The notes: generated from the sequence alone by a model not told the origin. A stretch of DNA of 8,475 bases from Bacteroidales bacterium UBA5507 (GCA_002426195.1 DIOT01000014.1:20092-28566); one strand, 5' to 3'. Shown: positions 1 to 6,590, counted from the first letter of the stretch. Translations and numbers: made by a program.

Positions 1-33
1 TTTGCACAATGAATAAACTTAGTTGTATCTTTG
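1..33 (+). promoter_or_regulatory. Bacteroidota-type promoter of the DUF4143 ATPase gene
   Basis: TTTG at 1-4 is followed by 21 bases and then TATCTTTG at 26-33, an exact fit to the TTTG / TAnnTTTG promoter of Bacteroidota primary sigma factor. Transcription would begin near 38-40, giving a leader of only about 15 bases before the ATG at 54. There is no Shine-Dalgarno sequence, as is usual in this phylum. The -33 box touches the window edge, so upstream operators cannot be seen. Confidence 0.75.
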
Positions 34-53
34 TGTCAAATGAGTAGAGCATT

Positions 54-1307
54 ATGAGCTATGTTGATAGAATTATTGAAGGTGATTTAACTGAAAAGCT
101 ATCCGCATCGGGCGCTGTCCTGATAAAAGGTCCAAAATCATGTGGAAAAACAGCAACTGCAAGTCAGTATGCAAAAAGTATTCTTGAAATGGACAGAGAT
201 CCACAGGTACCCGTAATAATGGCAACTAATCCTCAGTTACTTTTAAGCGGGAATACGCCAAGATTAATTGATGAATGGCAGGAATACCCGCAAATATGGA
301 ATCATGTCAGGCATGAAGTCGACAGTCGTAAAGTAAATGGGCAATTTATTCTCACAGGATCGTCTAATCCAACTGATGACGTTAAACTGCATAGTGGCGC
401 TGGTCGTTTTACTGTGGTGCAGATGGACACTATGTCGTGGCAGGAATTAGGTTTCTCTACCGGAAGCTGCAAAATGGCAGATCTATTACAAGGAAGTTTG
501 ATTGACATCACTGAACCAGGAATATCACTTGAATTTATCATAGAAAAAATGTTGACAGGCGGATGGCCTGCATTAATGAACAAGAGTTTAAAGAATGCTC
601 TCGCTTTGAACCGAGGTTACGTTGATCTGCTTTGCGAGGTGGATATGAGCAGAGTTTCGGGAATTAAACGGGATCCGTTAAAAGTACGGAGCTTATTACG
701 GTCGTTAGCAAGAAACACAGCAACACTAGTTGATAATAAAACACTGGAGCAGGATGTAAGGATTAATGGTAAAGGTGAAATATCCCGCAATACAATTTCA
801 GACTATCTGGATGCATTATTGCGTTTAATGATATTATATGAACAACCTGCATTCAATCTGCATATTCGTTCGTCGGCCTTATTACGTAAATCGCCCAAAA
901 GACATTTATGTGATACTTCACTGGCAGCAGCAGTATTAGGCCTGGATAATGAATCATTGCTAAAAGACATGAAATACACAGGATTTTTGTTTGAGTCACT
1001 GGCAATCCATGAGTTAAATGTATACGCCAAAGCTAATGATGCAAACCTGTTTCATTATAACGATTCATATGGTTATGAAGTGGATGCTATTGCTCAAAAA
1101 CGTAATGGAGACTATGCTGCTTTTGAAATAAAACTTGGCATAGGCTATATCGAAGAAGCAGCTAAAAATCTTAAAAGTTTTGCCGAAAATATAGACTCAG
1201 CCAAAATGGAATTGCCGAAGTCATTGAACATCATAACCGGAACAGGTATGACATATCGTCGACCTGATGGAATAAATGTGATCTCCCTGGCTTCACTGGG
1301 TAAATAA
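54..1307 (+). CDS. AAA ATPase with C-terminal DUF4143 domain
   Basis: This 417-residue cytoplasmic protein belongs to the ATP-binding family with an N-terminal P-loop ATPase and a C-terminal DUF4143 domain. The Walker A motif GPKSCGKT is at residues 26-33, Walker B is RLIDEWQ with D73 and E74, and FILTGSS (98-104) is the sensor-like strand. The C-terminal part carries a pattern resembling the PD-(D/E)xK nuclease fold known in this family: E314, the D of EVDAIA (344), and E358-x-K360 in FEIKLG. Length is typical, so the gene looks intact. The start at 54 fits the promoter just upstream. The next gene begins 51 bases downstream on the same strand but appears unrelated. The cellular role of these proteins is unknown; they are common, often strain-variable, and sometimes proposed to act on nucleic acids. 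Family assignment is confident, function is not. Confidence 0.9.
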   Translation: MSYVDRIIEGDLTEKLSASGAVLIKGPKSCGKTATASQYAKSILEMDRDPQVPVIMATNPQLLLSGNTPRLIDEWQEYPQIWNHVRHEVDSRKVNGQFILTGSSNPTDDVKLHSGAGRFTVVQMDTMSWQELGFSTGSCKMADLLQGSLIDITEPGISLEFIIEKMLTGGWPALMNKSLKNALALNRGYVDLLCEVDMSRVSGIKRDPLKVRSLLRSLARNTATLVDNKTLEQDVRINGKGEISRNTISDYLDALLRLMILYEQPAFNLHIRSSALLRKSPKRHLCDTSLAAAVLGLDNESLLKDMKYTGFLFESLAIHELNVYAKANDANLFHYNDSYGYEVDAIAQKRNGDYAAFEIKLGIGYIEEAAKNLKSFAENIDSAKMELPKSLNIITGTGMTYRRPDGINVISLASLGK

Positions 1308-1358
1308 TAATTCATCTGAGAAGTACACTTCCGGATGGTTGAGCATTTGAATTGATTT

Positions 1359-2723
1359 ATGAAAGCAAGAATTACTTTCCTGATTTTATTCGCGGTTATT
1401 AGTAAATTATCTGTAGGTCAGGATGTTATGCTGCCTATCGACTCACTGTTTCTGGGCAAAATTGAGGAGTTCTATAAAAATTCAGAGCAATTAAGCAATC
1501 AGGCCTGGCCGGGAATGTCGCTTTCTCCAGTTTGTATTTTTCGGAAAAACGGCCCCGCTTTTCTCTATAATCATCCCAATCCCCCCGAATCATTAAAGAA
1601 AATCAGCGACAAGCTATATATGGGCACGCAGGCTGAGTTGCAGATTCTTGGCGCCACTCAGGCTGAAATCAATGGCGTTTTAACTGCCATAACCGGCTAT
1701 GATTCACCTAATTATTCTTGTCCTGAGGAAGCTTTCGCTGAATTGTTTCATGAAATGCATCATGTATATCAGTTTAAAGGTGTCCCTGACATAAAGCCTG
1801 ATAATCCGGTTACCTTGCTGATATACCCGGAAAATTACAAGAATGATGCACTGAAAATAGCCGAGCAAAAACTGCTGTTTTCCTTGTGCTTTTGCGATGA
1901 TGAGAAGGAATTTGCAGAATTGCTGAATCAATTAATCAATCTCAGGGTGAAGCGTGAAACCTTAATCGGGAAAGAGTTTACTGATTATGAAAAGGATGTG
2001 GAAAGTCTTGAAGGCCCGGCCTTTTATTGTCAGTCGCTGTATTATCGGCGATATGCAACCGCTGACAGTGCATTGAAGAATAATTTTATTCAGAAAGAGT
2101 TTTTCGGAGTTCTGAACACTCCTTATTATGGTCGCGAGAAGCTAAGATACAGGCATCTGGCATCGGGAATGGCAATGTGCTATATCCTCGATAAGCACAA
2201 GCAGAACTGGAAGGAGGAGTACTATTCATCAAAAATGAAGCTTTATGATTATTTCATTTCTCAGTTCAATACCGGGAACCCGGTATCACCGGAGATTGAA
2301 GTTGATTACGCTTTGAGCAAATTCCACACTCAATTATTGACTGACAATCACGCCAGGAATTTAGATCAGTTTCACAATCAGAGTGGAATAAAAGTTATTC
2401 TTAATTTCAGTAATGCTCCGCAGTTCAGGGGGTTTGACCCGATGCACGCCGAAGCCATTAACGACAGTACCGTTTTACATTCAACGCTGCTCAAACTTAA
2501 GGGTGGCGGAAACAACGAGCTCTTCATCACAGGCTGGCCTGCAATTACTCATTATGCTGCTCAGATATGGCATGTCAACAGTGTAATACTATTCATCCCT
2601 GAAGACGAAGTTGAACTTTTTGATGACACCAGGATAGTAATTAAAAATGAAAGTGTATCAATCGATTGGAATGGCACATTAAAAACCCGAAGTGCAAATG
2701 AGGTTTTGTTTACTTGCGATTAA
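1359..2723 (+). CDS. Exported HExxH metallopeptidase-like protein
   Basis: I do not recognise a named family. The 454-residue product starts with a cleavable-looking signal peptide (about residues 1-20, hydrophobic LILFAVISKLSV, then GQD), so it is probably periplasmic or outer-membrane exposed. The motif HEMHH at 131-135 (H131, E132, H135) fits the HExxH zinc site, and E215 or E218 in ESLEGPAFY lies about 80 residues later, where gluzincin peptidases place their third zinc ligand, often in an EGxAxY context. This suggests a membrane-periphery zinc peptidase or an inactive relative; substrate is unknown. The C-terminal about 120 residues are rich in short beta-like stretches and may form a separate domain. 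GC content looks higher than in the genes further right. It lies 51 bases after the ATPase gene, with no clear promoter of its own, so read-through is possible. It ends 5 bases from a convergent gene. Confidence 0.85.
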   Translation: MKARITFLILFAVISKLSVGQDVMLPIDSLFLGKIEEFYKNSEQLSNQAWPGMSLSPVCIFRKNGPAFLYNHPNPPESLKKISDKLYMGTQAELQILGATQAEINGVLTAITGYDSPNYSCPEEAFAELFHEMHHVYQFKGVPDIKPDNPVTLLIYPENYKNDALKIAEQKLLFSLCFCDDEKEFAELLNQLINLRVKRETLIGKEFTDYEKDVESLEGPAFYCQSLYYRRYATADSALKNNFIQKEFFGVLNTPYYGREKLRYRHLASGMAMCYILDKHKQNWKEEYYSSKMKLYDYFISQFNTGNPVSPEIEVDYALSKFHTQLLTDNHARNLDQFHNQSGIKVILNFSNAPQFRGFDPMHAEAINDSTVLHSTLLKLKGGGNNELFITGWPAITHYAAQIWHVNSVILFIPEDEVELFDDTRIVIKNESVSIDWNGTLKTRSANEVLFTCD

Positions 2724-2736
2724 AACATTCAAAACC
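2702..2736. terminator. Possible bidirectional stem between convergent stops
   Basis: GGTTTTG at 2702-2708 and CAAAACC at 2730-2736 are perfect 7-base inverted arms around a 21-base loop that holds both stop codons of the convergent genes (TAA at 2721-2723 and, on the other strand, TGA at 2731-2729). A stem here could end transcription from both sides. The large loop and low GC make it weak, and no T-tract follows. Confidence 0.2.
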
Positions 2737-3571
2737 GCACTCTCACAAACTTACCAAACAAAGGCGACTTTTTAATTTTGGGGCTATCATGGTAGTCATC
2801 GGGATAGTCTATTTCAACCAGTCCCATGTAATGCATAAAACGCTCCAAAAATCGGTGAGAGTAGCTAATATGCGAAAGTGTTAAGGAATACTGATCCTCC
2901 AGCAGCATGGGAAAAGCTTTAAAGTACTTTTCGCTGTAAAATTCAAAGGTGCGAAACTTGTTGCCGTACTTCGCCACCAGTGATACGCTGAACAACCATG
3001 CCAACTGGCCGATAGCTTCATTTCCAAAATAGTCGCCATATGCCCAGTTGAATTTGGTAGTATAATTCTCAAACATTACCCTGAAAAACTCCTGTTTGTC
3101 GGTCAGCAATTTCTTCCCCTTTCGGGAAAGCTCAAGCTTTTTCGACGATTTTTTTGTAACACCGCATATCTCAAGCAATATCCGTGTTAAACCAATACTG
3201 TGAATATCATCTTCGCGGTATTGCTTTTTCAGCAGAGGTGGGGCCGGCATTTTAAGTTTAATAAATTTGCGGCTTAAGATATCGTTAATAATTTTAATGG
3301 TTAGTTTTCCTGTGGCTGTAAGTTTTATCTCCTTCATCTCATTGATGAGAGAAGCCAGATAATAAACCTGCCTGAAGAGTGGTACCTTCTCAAGATCGTC
3401 AGCAGATAGTTTGTTAAACCAAACAGGGCTCTCAGCATTGAACGGATCGTGAATCAAAAAGGCCATTGCCTTAGGGGAATAACCTTCAAAATCGGGATGA
3501 GGCATATTGTTATACTTATCCACCTCTTTTTGTATCAACCTCCTTAATTCCTCAGGAATATCGTCTTGCAT
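2729..3571 (-). CDS. Uncharacterised cytoplasmic protein with DFxGxSPxxM motif
   Basis: No named function can be given. The product is 280 residues from the chosen start. Near the N-terminus PDFEGYSPKAM (about 26-36) followed by a hydrophobic LIHDPF matches a motif, DFxGxSPxxM, that recurs in uncharacterised bacterial proteins. Two similar segments follow, KEIKLTATGKL (about 80-90) and ELSRKGKKLL (about 147-156), resembling the wing regions of winged-helix folds; the rest is aromatic-rich and helical. There is no signal peptide or membrane helix. The frame stays open to an ATG at 3619, but a -7 promoter box (3587-3594) lies inside that 16-codon extension, so the ATG at 3571 is preferred; it reads MQDDIPEEL, and the context GCATTATG equals that of the ATPase gene at 54. 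It converges on the peptidase-like gene and diverges from the small gene at 3725. Confidence 0.8.
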   Translation of the reverse strand: MQDDIPEELRRLIQKEVDKYNNMPHPDFEGYSPKAMAFLIHDPFNAESPVWFNKLSADDLEKVPLFRQVYYLASLINEMKEIKLTATGKLTIKIINDILSRKFIKLKMPAPPLLKKQYREDDIHSIGLTRILLEICGVTKKSSKKLELSRKGKKLLTDKQEFFRVMFENYTTKFNWAYGDYFGNEAIGQLAWLFSVSLVAKYGNKFRTFEFYSEKYFKAFPMLLEDQYSLTLSHISYSHRFLERFMHYMGLVEIDYPDDYHDSPKIKKSPLFGKFVRVRF

Positions 3572-3586
3572 AATGCTTCTTTTACA

Positions 3587-3594
3587 CGAAGATA
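3587..3594 (-). promoter_or_regulatory. -7 promoter box for the gene ending at 2729
   Basis: On the minus strand this reads TATCTTCG, one base from TAnnTTTG. It lies 15 bases before the preferred ATG at 3571. A matching -33 box is poor: CTTG at 3620-3617 with a 22-base spacer is the best seen. The box sits inside the longer reading frame that would start at 3619 and is the main reason for rejecting that start. Confidence 0.5.
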
Positions 3595-3669
3595 CAAATA
3601 TTTCATGGTATCCCGACAAGACGAACCGGAAGCAGGAGATTTCATTGTTAATAAGTTTTTGAGAATTGC

Positions 3670-3702
3670 TTTGATCTCACTTGTTTAAAATAGGTATATT
3701 TG
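3670..3702 (+). promoter_or_regulatory. Bacteroidota-type promoter of the 42-residue gene
   Basis: TTTG at 3670-3673, a 21-base spacer and TATATTTG at 3695-3702 form an exact consensus promoter. The expected transcript start is near 3707, about 18 bases before the ATG at 3725. The quality of this promoter is the main support that the very short frame downstream is expressed. Confidence 0.75.
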
Positions 3703-3724
3703 ATTCATAAATGAGAATAGCAGT

Positions 3725-3853
3725 ATGTCTAAAACCAAATCAAATATAAGATATAAAGATGCTGTCAGTAAGAAGTACGTGACCAAGAAATATGCTGAAG
3801 CACATCCGGATAAGATAATCAAGGAACAGGATAAAGTGACTAAGAAGAAATAG
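3725..3853 (+). CDS. Small lysine-rich protein, 42 residues
   Basis: The frame begins MSKTKSNIRYKDAVSKKYV and ends in KVTKKK before TAG; about a third of its residues are lysine, so it is strongly basic and cytoplasmic. The core pattern R-Y-K-D-A-V-S-x-x-Y-V-T-K-K-Y-A-E-x-H-P resembles a group of tiny conserved bacterial proteins with the pattern RDAxTGxFVTKEYAxxHP, whose role is not known to me and which are sometimes misnamed in databases. Support for coding is the consensus promoter 22 bases upstream, and that family resemblance from memory. It is divergent from the gene at 3571. Its last 14 bases overlap the 3' end of the exported protein gene on the minus strand. A nucleic-acid or ribosome partner is plausible from charge but is only a guess. 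Confidence 0.7.
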   Translation: MSKTKSNIRYKDAVSKKYVTKKYAEAHPDKIIKEQDKVTKKK

Positions 3854-4169
3854 CCACCAGATCGGTGAATATATCCTTTATCTGCTTCAGGTACATTTTG
3901 AGACAATATTTATACATGGGCGAAGGCTTCATTTCTTCGGAAATTGCCTTCTTAGAATATTGCCCGCTTACCAGATAATCTGAAGCTGCTAATGTCAGGG
4001 CATCTTCAACTAAGGTTGTATTTGACATGTAAAACGAAGCACTGTAATTGAGGATAGTGCTTTGAGTGATGGCAAATTCATCTGCAATCTCTACGCAGTT
4101 TGTGAAATCAGTCTTTTGTGCCAGGGCAATCTGGGATATCAGAAGCAGCAGGAACGTTAATGTTTTCAT
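3840..4169 (-). CDS. Small exported protein, 109 residues
   Basis: I do not recognise a family. Residues 1-18 form a clear signal peptide: MKT, a run of leucines and isoleucines, then ALAQ before K19. The mature part of about 91 residues is predicted helical, has two cysteines (C25 and C89) that could pair in the periplasm, and has no lipobox. It would act in the periplasm or outside the cell. The preferred start at 4169 is the only ATG that gives the signal peptide. Its stop codon (TAG, 3842-3840) lies inside the oppositely directed 42-residue gene, so the two transcripts overlap at their 3' ends. No consensus promoter was found in the 155 bases upstream, which separate it from rloB; read-through from the rloAB-like operon is possible. 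Confidence 0.75.
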   Translation of the reverse strand: MKTLTFLLLLISQIALAQKTDFTNCVEIADEFAITQSTILNYSASFYMSNTTLVEDALTLAASDYLVSGQYSKKAISEEMKPSPMYKYCLKMYLKQIKDIFTDLVAISS

Positions 4170-4213
4170 GATCTGTGGTCTTTGTACATATCATAGTACC
4201 GCAGATATAGAAA

Positions 4214-4240
4214 ATGTGACAAAAGTGACACTAATCACCA
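4214..4240 (+). repeat. Left copy of an imperfect direct repeat flanking the rloAB-like pair
   Basis: The stretch starting GTGACAAAAGTGACACTAAT resembles the one starting at 6558 in the same orientation: about 21 matches over 26-27 positions with one gap, including shared GTGACAA, CTAATC and CACA. It lies about 85 bases beyond the rloB-like stop codon. It may be a cassette border, or a shared upstream sequence of minus-strand genes; a chance match is not excluded. Confidence 0.3.
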
Positions 4241-4318
4241 CACAATCGTAAGCAGCAAGGATGTTTATTCATTAAGCGGAGTGTGGAGAAGTAAGAAACG
4301 TCGGCTTAAACGACACAG

Positions 4319-4333
4319 AAAAGCTCAACTTTT
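4319..4333 (-). terminator. Weak AT-rich hairpin at the rloB-like stop
   Basis: On the minus strand AAAAG and CTTTT pair around TTGAG, spanning the TGA stop of the rloB-like gene. A second small inverted pair, GTCG / CGAC (4314-4300), follows at once. Neither is a strong intrinsic terminator; they are recorded as the only structures at the end of the operon. Confidence 0.2.
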
Positions 4334-5011
4334 ATCAAATTTTTGGTTAATTATACCTAAAAAAGCCCGAATTTTAATTAATCGCTCCCTTAAAAGAGAA
4401 TTTATAGTTTTACCAAGTAGAAACGCGCTAGTACAGCACTTTTCAGGTCTCTGGCCAATACAACTGTATATTGCTTCAGCATTCTGAACTGCATCTGCAA
4501 TATGTATCGGATGCTTATTCGGATTGAAACCGCCTCGAATTGAATCATTCAGAAATGACTTCCATGCCTTTGATGATTCATCGTTACTGAAGCTTGGCTT
4601 TTCCTTGTTAAAATGATAATATAACCAGACTTCAAAACATGGATTACTTTCAGCAACATTCCACTTGTAGTATTTGCATTTTTCGTACAAAGTTTCAAGT
4701 TCTCCATGCCTGTGTGGATTCTTGAATGTGTCAGTATCTAAAACAATCCAAACTTCATCATCTTTTTCTAGCGAATATTTAGGCTGAGGGTTTCCTTCTG
4801 AAAATACCAGACTTTTCTCAGCTATTTCAAATAAACCCAGAGGTGAGTTATCCTCATCAGATTGAAGTGGATAAATCTCCACATTTACTCTGGAATCCAC
4901 CTCTGTAAAGAAATGAAAATAATCATATTCTCTGTTTACTCCCTCGCAAAAAATAAAGATACTTTTTGCATCGCGTGAAGGACTTTGCCTCTCAAAGTTT
5001 CTAACTCTCAT
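4325..5011 (-). CDS. rloB: RloB-like TOPRIM protein
   Basis: This 228-residue protein fits the RloB family, first named as restriction-linked open reading frames in Campylobacter. The TOPRIM-type signature is visible: IFIFCEG with the key glutamate E23 near the N-terminus, then VWIVLDTDT with the D-x-D pair D92 and D94, and the RloB hallmark SNPCFEVWLYYH at 122-133. TOPRIM domains bind metal and cut or rejoin nucleic acid, so a nuclease effector is the likely role, inferred and not shown. Length is in the usual range of 200-230. It is the second gene of an operon: its ATG lies 11 bases inside the end of the ATPase gene, which implies translational coupling and a fixed ratio of the two products. 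CEG is followed by VNREYDYF rather than the more common EKTEPxYF pattern, so it is a divergent member. Confidence 0.85.
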   Translation of the reverse strand: MRVRNFERQSPSRDAKSIFIFCEGVNREYDYFHFFTEVDSRVNVEIYPLQSDEDNSPLGLFEIAEKSLVFSEGNPQPKYSLEKDDEVWIVLDTDTFKNPHRHGELETLYEKCKYYKWNVAESNPCFEVWLYYHFNKEKPSFSNDESSKAWKSFLNDSIRGGFNPNKHPIHIADAVQNAEAIYSCIGQRPEKCCTSAFLLGKTINSLLRERLIKIRAFLGIINQKFDKS

Positions 5012-6341
5012 TCAAGTGCCAGTTTAAATCCTTAAGATTTCCAAGAAAGGGAATTGAGCCATATCGTCCAGTCAGATAACCCTTTCGTATATCCAGGGTA
5101 TTATGTTCTTTAAAGTCACTTAATGAGTATAAATCAGTAGATCCGGTAATGTCCTTTTCAGCGAACCAAATTTCATCTTGTCTGAAGATTTCCAGATCAA
5201 GTAGATTAGATTCGTGAGTTGAAAAAATCAGCTGACCAAGTGAATTCTCATCATCGGTGAATTTTCTGATTAACTCTTTAATTAGTAAAGGATGAATGCT
5301 CCTTTCAATCTCATCTATAATAAAAGTACATCTATCATGAGTCATCTGCATAAAAGCCGGAATAAATTGCAATAATCGCTTAGTTCCATCAGATTCTTCA
5401 GATAACTGAAATGTTGCAGTATTGTTAATATTTTTATGTTTTAAGCTAATTTCTTTTACAAAATATGTGTCGTTCTTTTTTACCACGACTATTTCATCAC
5501 CTGCTTTGTTTGTCAATGGAAGGATGTTGTAGTCAATGTTATCTACTTCCTTTTTTACATCCTCAAGTGTTTTGGCATTTAATATGAGATCTTCTAACCT
5601 CTTTATGGTAACACCTAAGTTCTCAATCCCAAGGTTAAAAGATTGCAATAGCCTGTTAGAATACAATTTCAGATTTTCATTTGTATCAAGGGCGTCAGCT
5701 AATGCGAATGGCCTGGTTTCAGGGGCTAGAATAATTAAACTACTTTGAAACCAGGAAAAAGCGATTTTCAGGTCAGCTAGATTTGGATTATCTCTGTTTG
5801 CAAAAATCTTTAATACTGTTTTAGTTGGCTTAACAAACTCTTCAAGCAATACATTTTTTAAGACTTGAATTTTCTCTTCTTTCTCTATTGAATCATTAAA
5901 TTGAATTGAAGTAACATTATTTTGGTCGGTTGATCTTCTATAAACCAATTCATCATCATGTTTTCCCAATCCTGATTTGAAGAGCTCTTCTGAAATGATT
6001 ACATCATTTTGGATTTCTACCTCATATATAAAGGGTATGCCATCTTTGATAAACTCGATTCCGAGAACTTGATTGGGCTCATCAAGAAATTTAAAGGTAT
6101 GACTACTAATCTTTCCTACTAAAGCATCCAGAACAAGGTCTTGCAGAAATGAAATTCCTTTAATTATATTTGATTTCCCGGCTCCATTAGCACCATAAAT
6201 GGAAGCAGCTTTAAGTAACTTAAATCCATTAACATCATAAAGATGTTCCTTATGTTGTTGGATTCTGTTATATGGAATTAAGTTAAATTCCGTCTCTTCG
6301 CTGAAGGAGAGTACATTTTTTATGTAAAATCTGATTAACAT
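5001..6341 (-). CDS. rloA: RloA-like AAA/ABC-type ATPase
   Basis: The 446-residue product is an SMC/ABC-like ATPase of the AAA_15/AAA_21 group. Counting from the chosen start, Walker A is GANGAGKS (50-57), the ABC-type signature is LSEESDGTKR (313-322), Walker B is FIIDEIE with D343 and E344, and the H-loop is FSTHES with H376. The C-terminal GYLTGRYGSIPFLG (421-434) is typical of RloA-type proteins. Such ATPases sense a trigger and control a partner nuclease, here the RloB-like protein that overlaps its 3' end. The frame is open 45 codons further to 6476, but that extension holds a -7 box and a hydrophobic stretch atypical of the family, whereas MLIRFYIKNVLSF is the standard family N-terminus. 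AT-rich compared with the genes at 54-3571. No restriction-modification gene is adjacent in this window. Confidence 0.88.
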   Translation of the reverse strand: MLIRFYIKNVLSFSEETEFNLIPYNRIQQHKEHLYDVNGFKLLKAASIYGANGAGKSNIIKGISFLQDLVLDALVGKISSHTFKFLDEPNQVLGIEFIKDGIPFIYEVEIQNDVIISEELFKSGLGKHDDELVYRRSTDQNNVTSIQFNDSIEKEEKIQVLKNVLLEEFVKPTKTVLKIFANRDNPNLADLKIAFSWFQSSLIILAPETRPFALADALDTNENLKLYSNRLLQSFNLGIENLGVTIKRLEDLILNAKTLEDVKKEVDNIDYNILPLTNKAGDEIVVVKKNDTYFVKEISLKHKNINNTATFQLSEESDGTKRLLQFIPAFMQMTHDRCTFIIDEIERSIHPLLIKELIRKFTDDENSLGQLIFSTHESNLLDLEIFRQDEIWFAEKDITGSTDLYSLSDFKEHNTLDIRKGYLTGRYGSIPFLGNLKDLNWHLNES

Positions 6342-6357
6342 ACCAAAAAAAGTTAAA

Positions 6358-6372
6358 CGTGAAAAAATCACG
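6358..6372 (-). promoter_or_regulatory. Small inverted repeat in the rloA-like leader
   Basis: CGTGA (6358-6362) and TCACG (6368-6372) are perfect 5-base arms around five A residues. The element lies 17-31 bases before the start codon and downstream of the -7 box, so it could be a leader hairpin limiting translation or a repressor site. The arms are short and chance is possible. Confidence 0.25.
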
Positions 6373-6391
6373 CAAAGTGAAAGATAAAGTA

Positions 6392-6399
6392 CAAATATA
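6392..6399 (-). promoter_or_regulatory. -7 promoter box of the rloAB-like operon
   Basis: On the minus strand this reads TATATTTG, a perfect -7 element, 50 bases before the ATG at 6341. No TTTG occurs at the right distance upstream (AATG at a 21-base spacing is the best), so the promoter may be weak or need an activator. Its position inside the longer open frame supports the start at 6341. Confidence 0.5.
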
Positions 6400-6557
6400 G
6401 ACCTTTTGTTCAATAAATAGCATTTTAAGTGAAAATATTTCTCATAAAGTGACATTCCCGCGGTATTCATAGCCATGGTTCCTTACTTGGTCGTCATGTC
6501 CCGCAGGTCAGTAACGCTCTTCGAAATGTGCAACGTCAGATTTCAAGTGAATTTTTT

Positions 6558-6583
6558 GTGACAATGTAACTCTAATCCTCACA
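6558..6583 (+). repeat. Right copy of the imperfect direct repeat
   Basis: The stretch starting GTGACAATGTAACTCTAATC is the partner of the copy at 4214 and lies in the intergenic gap between the rloA-like gene and the NTF2-like gene. The two copies bracket 2.3 kb holding the whole rloAB-like operon. See the left copy for the degree of match. Confidence 0.3.
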
Positions 6584-6590
6584 ATAACCT

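Noticed and set aside
40..57. Five-codon frame (ATG at 40, TGA at 55-57) overlapping the ATPase start as ATGA
   Set aside because: The expected transcript start is at about 38-40, so this ATG would have almost no leader. The ATGA overlap can easily be chance.
1318..1333. GAAGT-AC-ACTTC near-palindrome after the DUF4143 gene as a terminator
   Set aside because: The stem can form only about four pairs and no T-tract follows; not enough to call a terminator.
3685..3906. Minus-strand frame of 73 codons encoding a hydrophobic, membrane-like peptide
   Set aside because: It is antisense to the lysine-rich 42-residue gene: AAA/AAG codons read backward give TTT/CTT, which explains the hydrophobic sequence. 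It also overlaps the exported-protein gene in another frame.
4281..4487. Plus-strand basic 68-codon frame
   Set aside because: Mostly antisense to the well-supported rloB-like gene, with no promoter and no recognisable sequence.
6342..6476. Hydrophobic N-terminal extension of the rloA-like protein as a membrane anchor
   Set aside because: RloA-type proteins start at the strand before Walker A as at 6341, and a -7 promoter box lies inside the extension.
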